From Panagrolaimus kolymaensis (lineage: Eukaryota > Nematoda > Chromadorea > Rhabditida > Panagrolaimidae), in assembly GCA_028622995.1 (NCBI GenBank), contig JAJQJQ010000013.1, positions 2,170,001-2,234,000 of the forward strand: a DNA stretch of 64,000 nt, in the 5' to 3' direction. The notes beneath the pieces were generated by a model. The model did not search any database. It saw only the letters and a list, made by a program, of their open reading frames with translations, and was not told the origin of the DNA. The position numbers and the translations under genes were made by a program. The first letter of the stretch is position 1; every line of letters begins with the position of its first letter. This document shows positions 1-11,470 of this stretch, piece by piece.

Positions 1-36
1 TCATTGGCTAAAGTTCGATCCTATAAATTGGTTGTG

Positions 37-92
37 TGGTGTAGGCGCGGAAAGCGGAGAGTTTATAATTTAAGTATCATAGGTTCGAATCC
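37..92 (+). promoter_or_regulatory. tRNA-like internal pol III A and B boxes
   Basis: A box-like TGGTGTAGGCGCGG lies at 37-50 and a canonical B box GGTTCGAATCC at 82-92, correctly spaced for a tRNA-type promoter. The same pair recurs near 29795-29850, in its tandem copy 2951 bp later, and in reverse near 40600-40510. No full cloverleaf can be folded, so this is a tRNA-derived promoter inside a repeat and not a tRNA gene. Confidence 0.5.
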
Positions 93-367
93 CCTTAATT
101 TTTATGAATTTTTTAAAAATTTAGATTAATGCAATAATATCTAACTAATTTTTTATGATATTTAATAATGCTTTCATAATAGGAATTATGCTAATTTTTG
201 ATGAAATATTCACAAATTTTACTTTTTTTGTGAATATTAAGTTACTTTATTATGAAATGAAAGCGTAATTATTTTTAAAGGTTTTGAATGAAATTTTTTG
301 TTTTTGTTACATAAACTCTTGGATCATATAATTTTTTTTTCTAAAACTAATTGGATTAGTATACAAT

Positions 368-618
368 CATACGTGGGCATGATGGTGTGCTACAAAATTT
401 TTGAAAACGATACCCCTAAATTCTTTAGAAATTTTCATAGGGGCCTCCCTTTGCTACATTTTTTTTGGACATTTTTTGAACGTTACCCCATAATTTTTAA
501 ACAGAAAACAAAAGGGTCCTCCCTGTTCTTTTTTTTAAAATTTCCTAAAACCTCAACGCTACCCCATTACCCCTGGGTGTGTCAAAACACACCCAAACAC
601 ACCCTTTGCCCATCTGTG
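368..618. mobile_element. hAT-like miniature element, family R
   Basis: The ends are imperfect inverted repeats: CATACGTGGGCA on the left, and CACAGATGGGCA as the reverse complement of the right. The element is flanked by the exact 8-bp duplication TATACAAT (360-367 and 619-626). Another copy at 23055-23285 has its own 8-bp duplication. Near the right end is a GGGTGTGTcaaaacACACCC hairpin. Partial copies lie at 44886, 46672-46779 and after 63903. Confidence 0.75.
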
Positions 619-1400
619 TATACAATACTTTTAGGTATTAAAAATGCAAAATTTAATTAAATTACGCTGCACGTTTAGATTGTGGAAAATAAAAACATAA
701 GTGAACTTTTTTTTATTTTCGGTGATTATAATCGAAAAGTAACTTGAATATTTCATCTTATTAATTTTTATTGTTCGTTCGTTCGTTTTTGTTTACTTTT
801 GGCCGCAATCCCCGGGCAACTAGGTTTTGCTATTTCGCATACATATTATTATTCTTTTTCTCTCTGTTTTTTTTTGTATCTTTTTCCAAGCGCGATGAAA
901 TGATTGATGTAATTTTCATATACATAAAAATTCAGCAATAACCTGGTTTTGCTTTCTGCGCAAATTACATGAATTAACTAGCTTGCTCGATGGCGGTAAT
1001 CATAACTTTTTGCGAATTGCCCACAAGCTGGTATAAATTTTTTAATGATTCATTGTTTATTTAGATTTTGGCAAAAAAGAAAGTTACCCTTTTAACTTTT
1101 TTTTTGTCAAAATGCAATAAGTACAATAAGCAAAATCATCGGGAAAGTTAATTAGCTTCTAACCAATTCAATAATCCAATATAATTAGACCCAAAAACTT
1201 TTTTCTTTAGATTTTTGCCAAAAAGAGTTTTCAAGGCTTTCACATGTTTCAATTTTTAGGATTTCATTATTGAAAATTAACTAATAAAAATAGACACGAG
1301 TGATAAGATCGCCCGGGAAAACATTTATATTTTAAAAGTCAATACAAAAAATTTTTTGGAAAATATTTATTAAAATATCTAGTTAAACAATTATTGTTGC

Positions 1401-2127
1401 AGACGGCTCAAGAGATTAGTGCACAGTATTACTTTGTAAAAAAAGACGAGGCTGTTCATTTAACAAAACTTTTAGACGATGGAAGAGATTATATTTTAAT
1501 TGATTTGGCTTTTAAACGGCTAATGAGATTAAATTTTTTATTAATTTCAATAAATTATTATATATGTTACACTGAAACAAACAGCCGCACCGTCTTCGAT
1601 TTTTAACAGCTATAAAAAGTCTTTGTTTAGACTAATTTTATTTAAATTATTTGCTTAAAATACTTATTTTCAAATATGTTTTGTCTCAGAAATAAACACA
1701 TGGAATAAAACAACTTTAAAAATGTTGTAATTGACCTTATAATTATTTTTTCTTTTAATTTTCACCAAAAGATTTTTAACGTTAAAAATCTTGTCGTCTA
1801 TAAGAGTTGGCCTTTTAATTTTATCTAATCAAGAATAAATTTTTTTTTGAATTTTTACCATGTTTTTATCTTTATTTTTTATTTTTTAAAAGGAAATTTT
1901 TTTAATAATAAATATTTGATAAAGATATGGGGTAATAAAAATGGAAGACGGTGCGCGGCTGTTTCTTTCATTGTAACATATATAATAATTTATTGAAATT
2001 AATAAAAAATTTAATCTCATTAGCCGTCTAAAAGCCAAATCAATTAAAATATAATCTCTTCCATCGTCTAAAAGTTTTGTTAAATGAACAGCCTCGTCTT
2101 TTTTTACAAAGTAATACTGTGCACTAA
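1401..2127. repeat. Palindromic segment F of the Helitron-like composite
   Basis: The left arm (about 1410-1600) is the reverse complement of the right arm (about 1940-2127). Both include GACGGCTAATGAGATTAAA and, near the ends, ATTAGTGCAC. The same palindrome forms the 3' end of copy 3 (39069-39643). In copy 2 it is interrupted by a TA-flanked foldback. Short ORFs inside it are by-products. Confidence 0.7.
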
Positions 2128-2424
2128 TAAATAATTGGTTTTATATAATTTTTTTCTATCATTTTCTTCTTTTTGAATCAACTTTTGTTATTTATTAATT
2201 TTTACAAATACCACTGCACTTGTATTCTTTTTTTACAACTGATAAATTAGTTATACTTGATTATTTTCTGCAAAAATATCGATACTATTATTGGCATTTG
2301 ATACTTGAGATGAAAATTTCTTGATAAAGAAAATCAGAAAAATCTTTAAACTAAAAAATAATTAATTAACATAAAAATTTTTGAGCACCTTGAATTTTTT
2401 TTACGAAAACTTAAATAATTTTTA

Positions 2425-2690
2425 AATTGGCGCCAGCCACCGTTGGAAATGCTTCGGTGGCTGGCGCGAACTGGGTTTTCGCTGACGCAAGGCATCACTT
2501 TTTCAGCTTGTGGCCCGCTTTCTGCGTAGGTTTCCCATCTCGTTTTTTATTCTGCTTAGAGAATCGTGTTTCGGATATTCGAATTAGCAATATCCAGATT
2601 CCCCCCGGTCCTCGAGGTATGAGTGAAAAAACTTTCGGGCTAGGAACACCCGGCGTAAGGAATCCTGCCATCGCCTGAGACACTCCCTTT
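2425..2690. repeat. GC-rich stem-loop and end of a TTAA-type miniature element
   Basis: A perfect stem GCGCCAGCCACCG / CGGTGGCTGGCGC lies at about 2431-2466. The right end GAGACACTCCCT followed by TTAA (to about 2691), with CTTTCGGGCTAGGAACACCCG just inside it, matches the right end of the TTAA-flanked element at 21426-21679. No matching left terminus is visible, so this looks like a rearranged or hybrid copy. The 62- and 83-codon ORFs here have no support. Confidence 0.45.
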
Positions 2691-2699
2691 AAGTTTTTC

Positions 2700-4074
2700 T
2701 TCCATAACGATAATTTAAGAAATCTTATGAGCTTTTTTCATTTTTTCATTGATCGAATAAAATAACTCAACCCATAATTTTTTTTTCAATTTTTGAAGGA
2801 AAAGATATGAAGTACATAGTTTTTTTTAACAATTTAAAATCATTTTTTATTACTAACATAGCATTTAGGTAAAGATATTAATACATATAATATTTGAGCA
2901 CATAGTAATAAATGTCGGTTTTTAAAAAGAGCAAATCTGTGTCGACAAAATTGCTTTTATAATATTTATATTTTTAAATACTTAAATTTTTGTAAGGAAG
3001 CCTTATTAAAAAATAAGTTAGGTGTTTGTTTTTCGAATAGTATTTTATTTTCCTAAAAATTTTTTTAAAGCCGCCGCTGAACTGGGTGTTCCAAAAACAT
3101 TTACTTTGGTTTAAAAAAAGATTTCTCCACGTTTATTGACTTAATGTTGTTTTAAAAGATTTCCACACTTTTATTGACTTCATGATTAACAACTTTTATT
3201 GTATCCAAAAAAGATTTCCAAACGTTTATTGAGTTCCATCGAACCCAGTTTCCTCCTTTTTATTTTTTTTTATTTCTCCATTATATGATTTCTTTTTCAA
3301 TTAGCAAATAAAAAGAATAAATAAATAAAAAATAGCAGGTAATATAGAATTCTTAGCAAAAATTAAACCAATCAAACTAAAACCCTACAGAAAAGGGGAA
3401 AGAAGATGACAACGAAACATTTTCTTTCAGCTTCAAAAAGTTAAATACTAAAGAATAGCAATTAATGAAATTAATCTACTAGCAACTTAAAACTCGATAA
3501 TCTGATACCTTTTCCATGTCTGAATTTGAAAAAGTCTAATTAATAAATTTTTAATAAACTGTTTTAAAATACACAGTGTGAACATAGAATAGATTGATTT
3601 TAAATGTAAAAACTAAAGCGCTGCTTGTCATCAACCAAAAAGAAGAGAAATAAAAATTTTATATGTATCATCACAGAGACAAAAAGTCAAAAAAAGCAGT
3701 GATTGCGATGAGTTATTGATAAATTGTTTCAAGTAAAAAATAATTATTGCAAAGAATACAAAAAATAAGATTGAAGTAAATTTCGAATTATTAAAAAAAA
3801 AAGAATGAATGAAAAAAAACTGAAATATCTATAAAAAAATGAAAAATTAAAGTTTGAGTCATTTTTCTGCATTGATAAATAGTGGATTTTTATAAAATGT
3901 AAAAAACAAAAAATCTGCTGCCATTTATTTATCTTTGCCATTGGAAAGAAAAAATCGTTTCTATTTTATTTCTTTTTCTACTTGTTTGAATAAGCAAAAT
4001 CAAAAATTTTGTGGAAATTTTCTCCAAGATGTTTTTTCAAGTCACTCAAAATATTATTAGTTTGTTTTCCTTTA
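2700..4074. other. Gene-poor A+T-rich stretch
   Basis: I see no coding signal. Three loosely similar units at about 3115-3230 share AAGATTTCC-ACGTTTATTGA and form a short degenerate direct repeat. The rest is A/T tracts with no recognisable element ends. Confidence 0.4.
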
Positions 4075-7000
4075 TTAATTATCAGTTTTATCGCAATAAA
4101 CTTCTTCATCTTTTAAACAATTTTTATCTATATAAAATGCAACAATATCGTGTGTGTACAACCATGGCCACTTTCCTGAATGAGTACAACAAGGCCAAAT
4201 CATTTTTGCATCTTTTGGTTTAGCGTCTCCATGAAAATAATGCCATTCCATTCCAGATGCTAAGGATAAGCAAGCAGTTGAATTCCCACCGCAGCCTTCC
4301 TGAACTATTTTGCAAAGACTCTCGTACCCACGTTCTAAACCTGCTTCTTTTATTGCGTCGCAATATCCATTGCCATAATGAGGAGTACTAAAAAATTCAG
4401 TTAAATACCGTCATTCATACAATGCAAAATTCAAATTTTTTTAGTAAAATAAGTTTAATTTGAGTTTTCAAAATACTATGTAAAATAAGTCATAAGAGAA
4501 GATCTGTAAGCTGATTAAAATTTTGCGCCCCATTTTTTAAACTTTATAATTTTTTAATAGCAATCAGTTCAAAATGATAAAAAAAACCTTGGGAATAAGC
4601 TTATGTTTTCGGAGTAAGCTTATTTGCTAATTTTTGACAATAAAGTTGTTAATTGGAAAATTTTTTTAGAGTATAAAATCGCTTTTTATAACTGAATATT
4701 TTTTTGGTTCGAGACAGGGGTGGAACTGAAAAAACTCATCTATGGTTAACACGGGCTGAAAAGTCGGATCCTAAGGTTAAAAAATACTTATATCACGAAT
4801 CTGAACTCAGATTTATAGAACATATAGGTGGAAATTGAGTTACAGATTGTCTCACCAAGCAAATCCAAAATTCTATAATTAATTTTTTGTGGGTTGCTCT
4901 AGTGGTTATTTATAGCGTAGATTAACGTTTTGGACAAGTTTCAGAATTTTACTCTTACTCGTTCTTGAGTTCTACGTCCTCAAAGTTTACAATTTGTAAG
5001 TTTTAATATATCCCAAAGGAGAACCTCCATTTTTTTCAAGGCCGTGAAAAATGTTATCCACTACGATTAATCCTAAAACCCTACTGAAAAATCATATCGA
5101 ATAAAAAAAAATTCCTATTGGGGGGAAGAAATACTTTTGACTCCTTGAATACGGATAAAAGCACACGATGCAAAAGAAGGTTTATTGAAAACTTCATGAT
5201 AAACATTAGTTTTCAAGGAAATGTTTGCTGGAAAAATTAAAACAAACATAAAAAAAATTATCGGTAAGAATAAAAACATTTTATGTCTTACTTTTGGGTT
5301 TAAAAAAGTGCCAAACCATATGGTTCTCGACTTCTCAAAAATATTAACACTTGTATAATTAAATTTATAATTCTACCATAAAGCAAACTATTCCACGAAT
5401 TAATTAATAAGACTTACGCATCCGGGTACGTTGTACCCTTATATTTAATAGGAAAACCAACACTTGCGCAACTAACGGTGTCTAAAAAAATACGTATTTT
5501 ATGAGCTGGAAATCACTTATGATGTTCTTCTTGTAAATTTTTTTCTAAATTACAATAATTTCAAAAGCTTATTAATTTTTAAAAAAAATTTTAAAAAGCT
5601 GTTTTAAATATTTAAGATGCCTTACCTTTTCTTTTAAACGGTTTAATTCTCCAAGCAATAATATTATAATCTTTGTAGTTTGTAACTTTAATAAAATCGC
5701 CGGTTGCACCATATTCTGATTCATATTTATAAGTTTGTTTAAATGTAGAAACTGGGAAAAGCATATCACTGAAAGAAATAATTATACACCCGCAAAAAAG
5801 GTATTACACTTTTTTACTATTTTTTTCATAAAAAAGTTATACAATGCCTAACGACGATGTTTGATCTGACCATGGTCGAACCCGAACAAAAAGCATGGAA
5901 GTAGGGATGGACGGAAATAACAATCGGTATGCTGTAAAAAAATGGTCATATAAAAAAATATAAACATGACTGTTAGTTTAATGGCGTGTACTTATTTTTC
6001 TACAATTTCTGACGATTATTTTAGGCAAAACATAATTTAAAAAAAAAACATTATAAAAAAGTTAAAGTCAAATTTATGCAAAAATTTCCTCAAAATTTCG
6101 ATAAAATTTCCGCCTAAATTTACGAAAACATTTTTTTGGTTTTTTAGTAGTATAACTTTTTTATAAAACTTAATTTTTTATTTCTGTTTAGTCAAGCAAG
6201 ATCGAAATTTAGTGTAAAAAAATAAGGAATAGCTAATAAATCAACAAAATGTTAATATTTTAAGATATGACCAATTCTTTTACTGTATACAAAGATGTAC
6301 TTTTCCCTTTCCTTCCATACCTGATGGCAAGCAAGATGCGAAATTTCGCAAGGTAAAAATTTCAAACTTTGAACTTTTTTCTTTACAGGGTGTCCCATGA
6401 AAAAGTACACATTTTATGTCGCTCGCATGTTTTAAAAAAAATCAGATTTGAAAACTGAATACAACGTTTTTCTCAGCTAAAATTCGGGTTTTGTTTTTTG
6501 CAAAGTTGAAAAAAAAATATGAAACAGGGCACAGTAACTTATTTTTACTACTAACGATAATAAATAAATAAAATAAAAACACTTACTTTCTATTACCCCA
6601 TTTTTTTTTGATTAATTTTGAAACTTCCATAGCCATTTGCGAGTATGCATTATTTGAATCAACAGCATCCTTAATAATTATTTCGATATTGGGTCCTCTC
6701 CAAAAATTGTCCTATAAAAGAATTTTTTTAAATTTCTACTTCTTTATTTTGCAAACACAAGATTTGTAATATGCAAATGTTTCTTTTGGACTGTTCACAA
6801 AGTTCGTTGGCTGATAAAACCAATTTGCCAACTAAGAGAAGCTAGGCTTGTCAGATGTTGCTTTTATCGATTTATAACTTAATTTCTTGGATTTTGGAGC
6901 AGGATCAAGATTTTAAAGGCGTTCGATAAAATTTTAATTTTTTGGCTTGATAATTCGAGCCGGGAGTTTTATCTATGAAAAGAACGTATCCGAGCTCCGT

Positions 7001-7904
7001 TTTCCATATGATATTTTAAAAAAGTTTTGCTCAAAAAACCATTTTTGCAGACGTAAAAATTTCCATAAATGGTCATAACTTTTTTTCACAGCGTTGCAAA
7101 TGACTTTAAACTTTTACCCCATGATAATAATGGTGTAATCAAGAGTTTGAGATAGATTTCAGCCAAATGCTATGAGAGAATCAAAAGTTACATAGCATTG
7201 AAATTAGCGAAAATTTGCATATTTTGAAGGTTTTTTTGTATTTATAAAAAAGTTTTTTTCATCCAAGTTTTGTATAATTAAATAATTTAGATCATGCTTT
7301 ACCATTGTAAAACAAAAAATATCCCAAACACTATTAAAAAAAATAGCCTAATTTTATTTTTAAAATTCTACTTATAAAAACACGGCCAAGAAAAATGCGA
7401 GCAAAAAGCAACAAAACATGCACTGTGAAGTCGAACGCCTTTATGTTCCATACCATCATTTTTAATCATTAAATTAACATTTTAAATTATTTTCTGCGGA
7501 ATTAAAAATGCGACACGACAAGAAAGAAAACTTTTTTCCACCTTTTTAGCTTTAGCATTCGTTATCGTGGCCTTTTAACAATAAAAATTAAGAATCTTAA
7601 ATCCATTTGCCTTTTGGATACAATTCCTTATTAGTTTAGCCTTTAGCTAATTTTTTTCATCGGTTGTTAAGCCGGTTTTTTGCTACTTACATTCTTTAAA
7701 GATCCGGTATGGATAGCCGGATATTTTTTTATTTTTGTTTTTTACCTCTCTAAAATTTTTCACATCTTCGAAAAGTTCAGCTATAATGTAATACGTGCAC
7801 ATAACATGTATGTTTAGGCTTTCTTCTTTATTATTTTCGATGTCAAGTGAATATTGAGTTTGATTTTCAGCCAATAGTAGGCCACATTGCGAGACAGCAC
7901 GTTC
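4075..7904 (-). CDS. Gene B': 5'-truncated paralogue of gene B, last six exons
   Basis: Minus-strand exons are 7904-7746, 6831-6757, 6711-6587, 5768-5626, 5481-5418 and 4387-4075 (stop TAA, AATAAA just after). All joins keep frame and give 292 residues plus stop. Phases are 0, 0, 2, 1, 2, as in gene B exons 7-12, and five of the six exons have the same length as in B. The last exon carries the family cysteine pattern YCDA, SLCK, GCGG, ACLSLAS and a PCC that replaces B's PCW. No signal peptide or helical-core exons are recognisable up to 16 kb, so it is probably a partial duplicate, although distant 5' exons cannot be excluded. The function is unknown. Exon 5 of this set differs strongly from B, whereas exon 1 and its introns are nearly identical. 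Confidence 0.7.
6388..6560. repeat. Solo end of a TA-flanked mariner-like element
   Basis: TA followed by CAGGGTGTCCCA begins at about 6386. The same terminus bounds the foldback at 35999-37029, and a near match bounds the one at 48751-51972. Nearby sequence (about 6470-6560) matches 52500-52570, the equivalent intron of gene B, so the fragment sits in the paralogous intron. No opposite end is found. Confidence 0.45.
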
Positions 7905-8083
7905 CTATATAGAAATTTTATTATAAAAAATCTGTTTAATTCCTTGTACATTCAACAAGCATATTTTATTTCCCTTTTTCGTTAACTATTTTATTTAGTT
8001 CCTTTACCTTTTTTCGTCTTACAAGGGAACCTTAAGAAGTGTTTAGTCGCTGGTGACATTTCACATATCCCACGTGAAAGTAC
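7504..8083. repeat. Segmental duplication, copy 1 (partner 55786-56365)
   Basis: These 580 bp match 55786-56365 at a constant offset of 48282, with only about five substitutions seen and no net gap. The block covers exon 1 of gene B' (equivalent to exon 7 of B) and flanking intron. Similarity stops abruptly at both ends. Confidence 0.85.
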
Positions 8084-10500
8084 GCTAAAAATTATGGCTA
8101 AAAACGAAGTACCACCGGCTGCAGAAAGAGGGATCTCGAGATACAAGTCTTGAAAGATTTTGGTGAGTCATAGGCATACCTCAATAGGGAGTTGGAAATC
8201 CAACCGCCTCCACCGACGGACCTCAGTCGGCCTCTGAAAAAAATTGTGAAAAATCCATAGGGATAACCAAGACAAAAAAATTTAAGGTCTTTTCAGAGAA
8301 AAAGGAAGGGAAAATGACTAAATTTTGCAAAAAAGAATAGTAAAAAATGTTAAACTTTGAATAAATTTTTATAAGTTTTAAATTTTTCACTTTCTCCATA
8401 TTTTTTTAATTTTTAATTTTCTAGTAAAATATGTAATCTTTTTGTCGAAAGATAAAAATTCTAAATTTTTAATAATATCCAGGTTTTACCTTTGTTTACT
8501 TAAACCAGTGACATAGGATCCACATATATATATTTTAAAAAAATTATAAATTATCAGAGAGAGGAGGTTGGGACGAACATTTTGATACCAAACTTACATA
8601 AAGGAGAATGAAAAAAGGGGCGCTTCGCGCCCCTTGAAGTCGCGGCTCTGTTCTACCCACCAAAAAATTTATTCCCCCAAAGATCCATCACCTCAAAGAA
8701 CCCGGGAAATCCACACAAAAAATTTAAGAGATCCATAGAAATCCACCCGAAGATCCATTTATAAATATGCCACGTTCCCGTAAAATCTATCTAAAGATCT
8801 ATAGAAATCCCTCTTAACCTCCTTAATTATCCACCCAAAGATCCATTTATCCAAGGATCCCAAAAATACAACCAATACAGTTAAAAGATCCATTAAAATC
8901 CAATCCAAGGATCCCAGGAAATCCACCTATATAACGGTTAAAAAATATCAAAATAATCCACCAAAAATCTTTTTTAATCCACCCGAAGATTCAGAAAAAT
9001 GTTACTAAAAATATTAGCGCATCGTGCGCCTTGAAGAGATGATGTTAACATTTAGATCAATAAATAACAACCTTGAGACATTTCATATTCCACTCTATGA
9101 TCTGCAAAAAAAAATCCACCCAAAGATCCTTCATATAATCAAGATTACAAAAACTTTTTTTCGCTACAACAATAATATATGTTTAAATAATTTGCATACT
9201 GAAAAATTATTTAAAAACTATTTAAAATTAATTCCATATTTTTCATAGTTAAATTGGGAAAAAAATCTAAAAATATGCTTATTTTTCGATAATTAATTCT
9301 TTTTTATAAGGATAAAAGGATACTTATATTGTTTTTCTTACCATTTTTCGAAGGATTTGGGTTTGCCGGATTTTTCGTTTAGTTGACAAAGTTAGAGGGA
9401 AGCCCAAAATATAAACCTGAGAGACTTAGAGGAAAGCCTCAAACCTAAAATTGAGAAACTTAGAGGAAAAGAACCGTTTACTAAGACTGAGACTAAGCCG
9501 AAGCCTAAGACTAAGATACTAAGACTGAGACTAAGGTCTAAGAACCTAAGGGTATCAGGGGAAATAAAACTAAAATAATACATTATTATTATTCAAGTTT
9601 GGTATTAAAAAAAATCCTTCAATTCTTTTTTCTAAAAATGGGGAAAACAGTGTAAGAGAACTTTAGGTATTACTCCAAAATCCATTCAAAAATATATTTA
9701 AATCCCTTGATTAGTCAACCTAAATCCATCGATAAGATCATTCATAGTTACCTTTTAAAACCAATCTTTTTGGCTACAACGATAATATATGTATGAAAGT
9801 TTATAAGATAAATAGCATACAGATATACGCCATAAATATTCATAAGCAATAAAAACAAATTTTATAATGATCCATAACTGAATTCGGGATCAAATCCACC
9901 GAAACATACTTTAATATCCACTCAAAACTTAATTCAAATCCACCCAACAATCCATTTTAATCCAACAAAACCTTATCAAAAATCCACCCGAAGATCCATA
10001 AACAAAAAACTTTAATATCTTAGCTAAAAGCCTTATTTGCATGTAAGATTTTTAAACAATTCTTTCAAGAGAATTGAAGATCTCATATTTTATTAGCCGC
10101 TGAAAATCTAAACGTTCATGAAATGTCTGCGATGCAACTTTTCTTTCAAGAGAATTGTTGATTCAAGGGTGATGACGTTAATAGGGCGAACTGATAATAC
10201 TGTAATTCAAAAAAATGATAGTAAAAATCTGGGTAATCCGCAAATAAACAGAACTAACATTAAACCGTAAAAAATAGTTTATCTTTATAGGGCAATTAGG
10301 TTTTAATAAATAATATTATTTCCAAGCTATTAAAAAAATTTTAAAGAACTAATATATTCTTTCAAGAGAATTGCTAATTCAAAAATTCTGTATAAAAACT
10401 TGGGTAAAAAATTTTTTAGGTTTACTCATAAAAAAATTTCAAATATTAGGGCAAAAATTTTTAGTAAAAATGGAGAAGATCATTTTTTTAGGTTATGTAA
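8084..10500. repeat. Degenerate interspersed ATCCACCCAAAGATCCAT-type repeats with GC hairpins
   Basis: From about 8660 to 10015 the motif ATCCACCC[GA]AAGATCCAT and its parts recur many times at irregular spacing. Short perfect GC-rich hairpins such as GGGGCGCTTCGCGCCCC (about 8617-8633) and GGCGCATCGTGCGCC (about 9016) are embedded. There is also a CTAAGACTGAGACTAAG run (about 9480-9545) and three TTCTTTCAAGAGAATTG copies (about 10060-10370). I see no convincing coding sequence. The stretch resembles the interior of decayed Helitrons. Confidence 0.5.
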
Positions 10501-11335
10501 ATAATTTTTAAAAAATTTATTCTAAACATCAACGAAGATTTTTATTGAAAGAAACGACGAAAGCAAAAAATGATTCAAAGTTGTATGGTAGACGACGAAA
10601 GAAATTAGATTGAACAAAGGAAGGGAAAATTGCATGTTGCGAAAAAAATTTCTTCAAAAAAATGAAAAAAATTTTTACCTTCAAAAATTTCAAACTTGCC
10701 AAGTTTTCAGAATTCCCAGAAGCTATATTTAAAAAACTAAAAGGAGAATAATATTCGAAATTCTTTGGTGATTTCAATAACAAAAATTCATAGTTACTTC
10801 ATAAATTAGAAAAAAAGTTTTAGTCAAAAAACTGAAAAAATCATGAAAAAATTGATTATGGTGTTTTTTAATATTTAAAACGGGAAATATAATGATTTTT
10901 CATTATTAAAATATATATAAAATATAAAAAAAAGTTATAGGGGATAGGTAAAATAGGATGGTGATCAGTCATTAGGTTTTCTGTGTCTAGTGGAATTACT
11001 AATTCTCCAAATTATTTTAAAATCATTTATTGGTTTTCCGATGCTTGAACTCGACTATAGTAGGTTCCTCATTAATTTATGAAGTAATTATCGGGAATTT
11101 TTTTTGACTATGAATGATCATTGGTTTTCTATTAAAAAGGACTTTAGTTCAGCTTTTTTATCCTTCGCAGTATGTTTCATTGGAAAACAATACGATGCCA
11201 TGCCTTTCCCGTAGTACTAAAGTATTGATTTTGCTTCACTGCGCAAACATCAAAAGTGCAGCATATCCCTGAATTGTGTAACTTATTTATAAGCCATTTT
11301 TCTTAAGAATCGCACTTTTTCGATGAATTTGGAAT
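10501..11335. other. No gene seen; left end of a foldback at 11285-11335
   Basis: This is A+T-rich sequence without coding signal. From about 11285 it matches the outer left part of the foldback at about 58310 (AAGCCATTTTT...AATCGCACTTTTTCGATGAA), and the match continues into the 3' end of the adjacent minus-strand ORF. Confidence 0.5.
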
Positions 11336-11470
11336 TTATCGAAAAATTTTAATTTCGCAAATTGACTTTTCTTTGATTACCCTTAGGTTTTCGAGGTCGC
11401 TGATCACGAATCTGACCTCAGTTTCATTGGTTTCGAAGCGAAAAGTTGAGATCCAGATTTGTAATCCACC
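11336..11470 (-). repeat. Foldback-derived tail of the Gag-like ORF
   Basis: The sequence includes TCGAGGTCGCTGATCACGAA and GTTTCATTGGTTTCGAAGCG and matches the arms of the palindromes at 58348-59862. More diverged matches lie at 18880-18945, 49035-49100 and 51750-51815. It encodes the last part of the ORF in frame up to its stop. Confidence 0.75.

Larger units (their letters stand above)
1..2127 (+). mobile_element. Helitron-like composite element, copy 1 (5' end outside the window)
   Basis: Base 1 onward aligns with the part of copy 2 that starts near 29763 and with the reverse of copy 3 (40985-39069). The 3' end is CTAA at 2124-2127 followed by T, and similarity stops there. The other two copies also end in CTAA before T, which is the Helitron rule (3' CTRR inserted before T). 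Inside are a tRNA-like A/B box pair (37-92), a middle part and a palindromic 3' segment (about 1400-2127). It has no coding capacity, so it is non-autonomous. A 251-bp hAT-like element (368-618) is inserted in it. Confidence 0.6.

Noticed and set aside
1..110. Functional tRNA gene
   Set aside because: A and B boxes are present, but there is no acceptor or anticodon stem, and the same unit recurs inside mobile elements.
4011..4223. Plus-strand ORFs at 4011-4223 and 47484-47813
   Set aside because: Both are antisense shadows of the last exons of genes B' and B, which have conserved splice sites and cysteine motifs on the minus strand.
5572..5769. 65-residue minus-strand ORFs at 5572-5769 and 52057-52254
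   Set aside because: These are the wrong frame of B' and B exon 10; the correct frame joins exons 9 and 11 and aligns with gene A.
8640..10015. CRISPR-like array
   Set aside because: Repeats are degenerate, spacing is irregular and the genome is eukaryotic.
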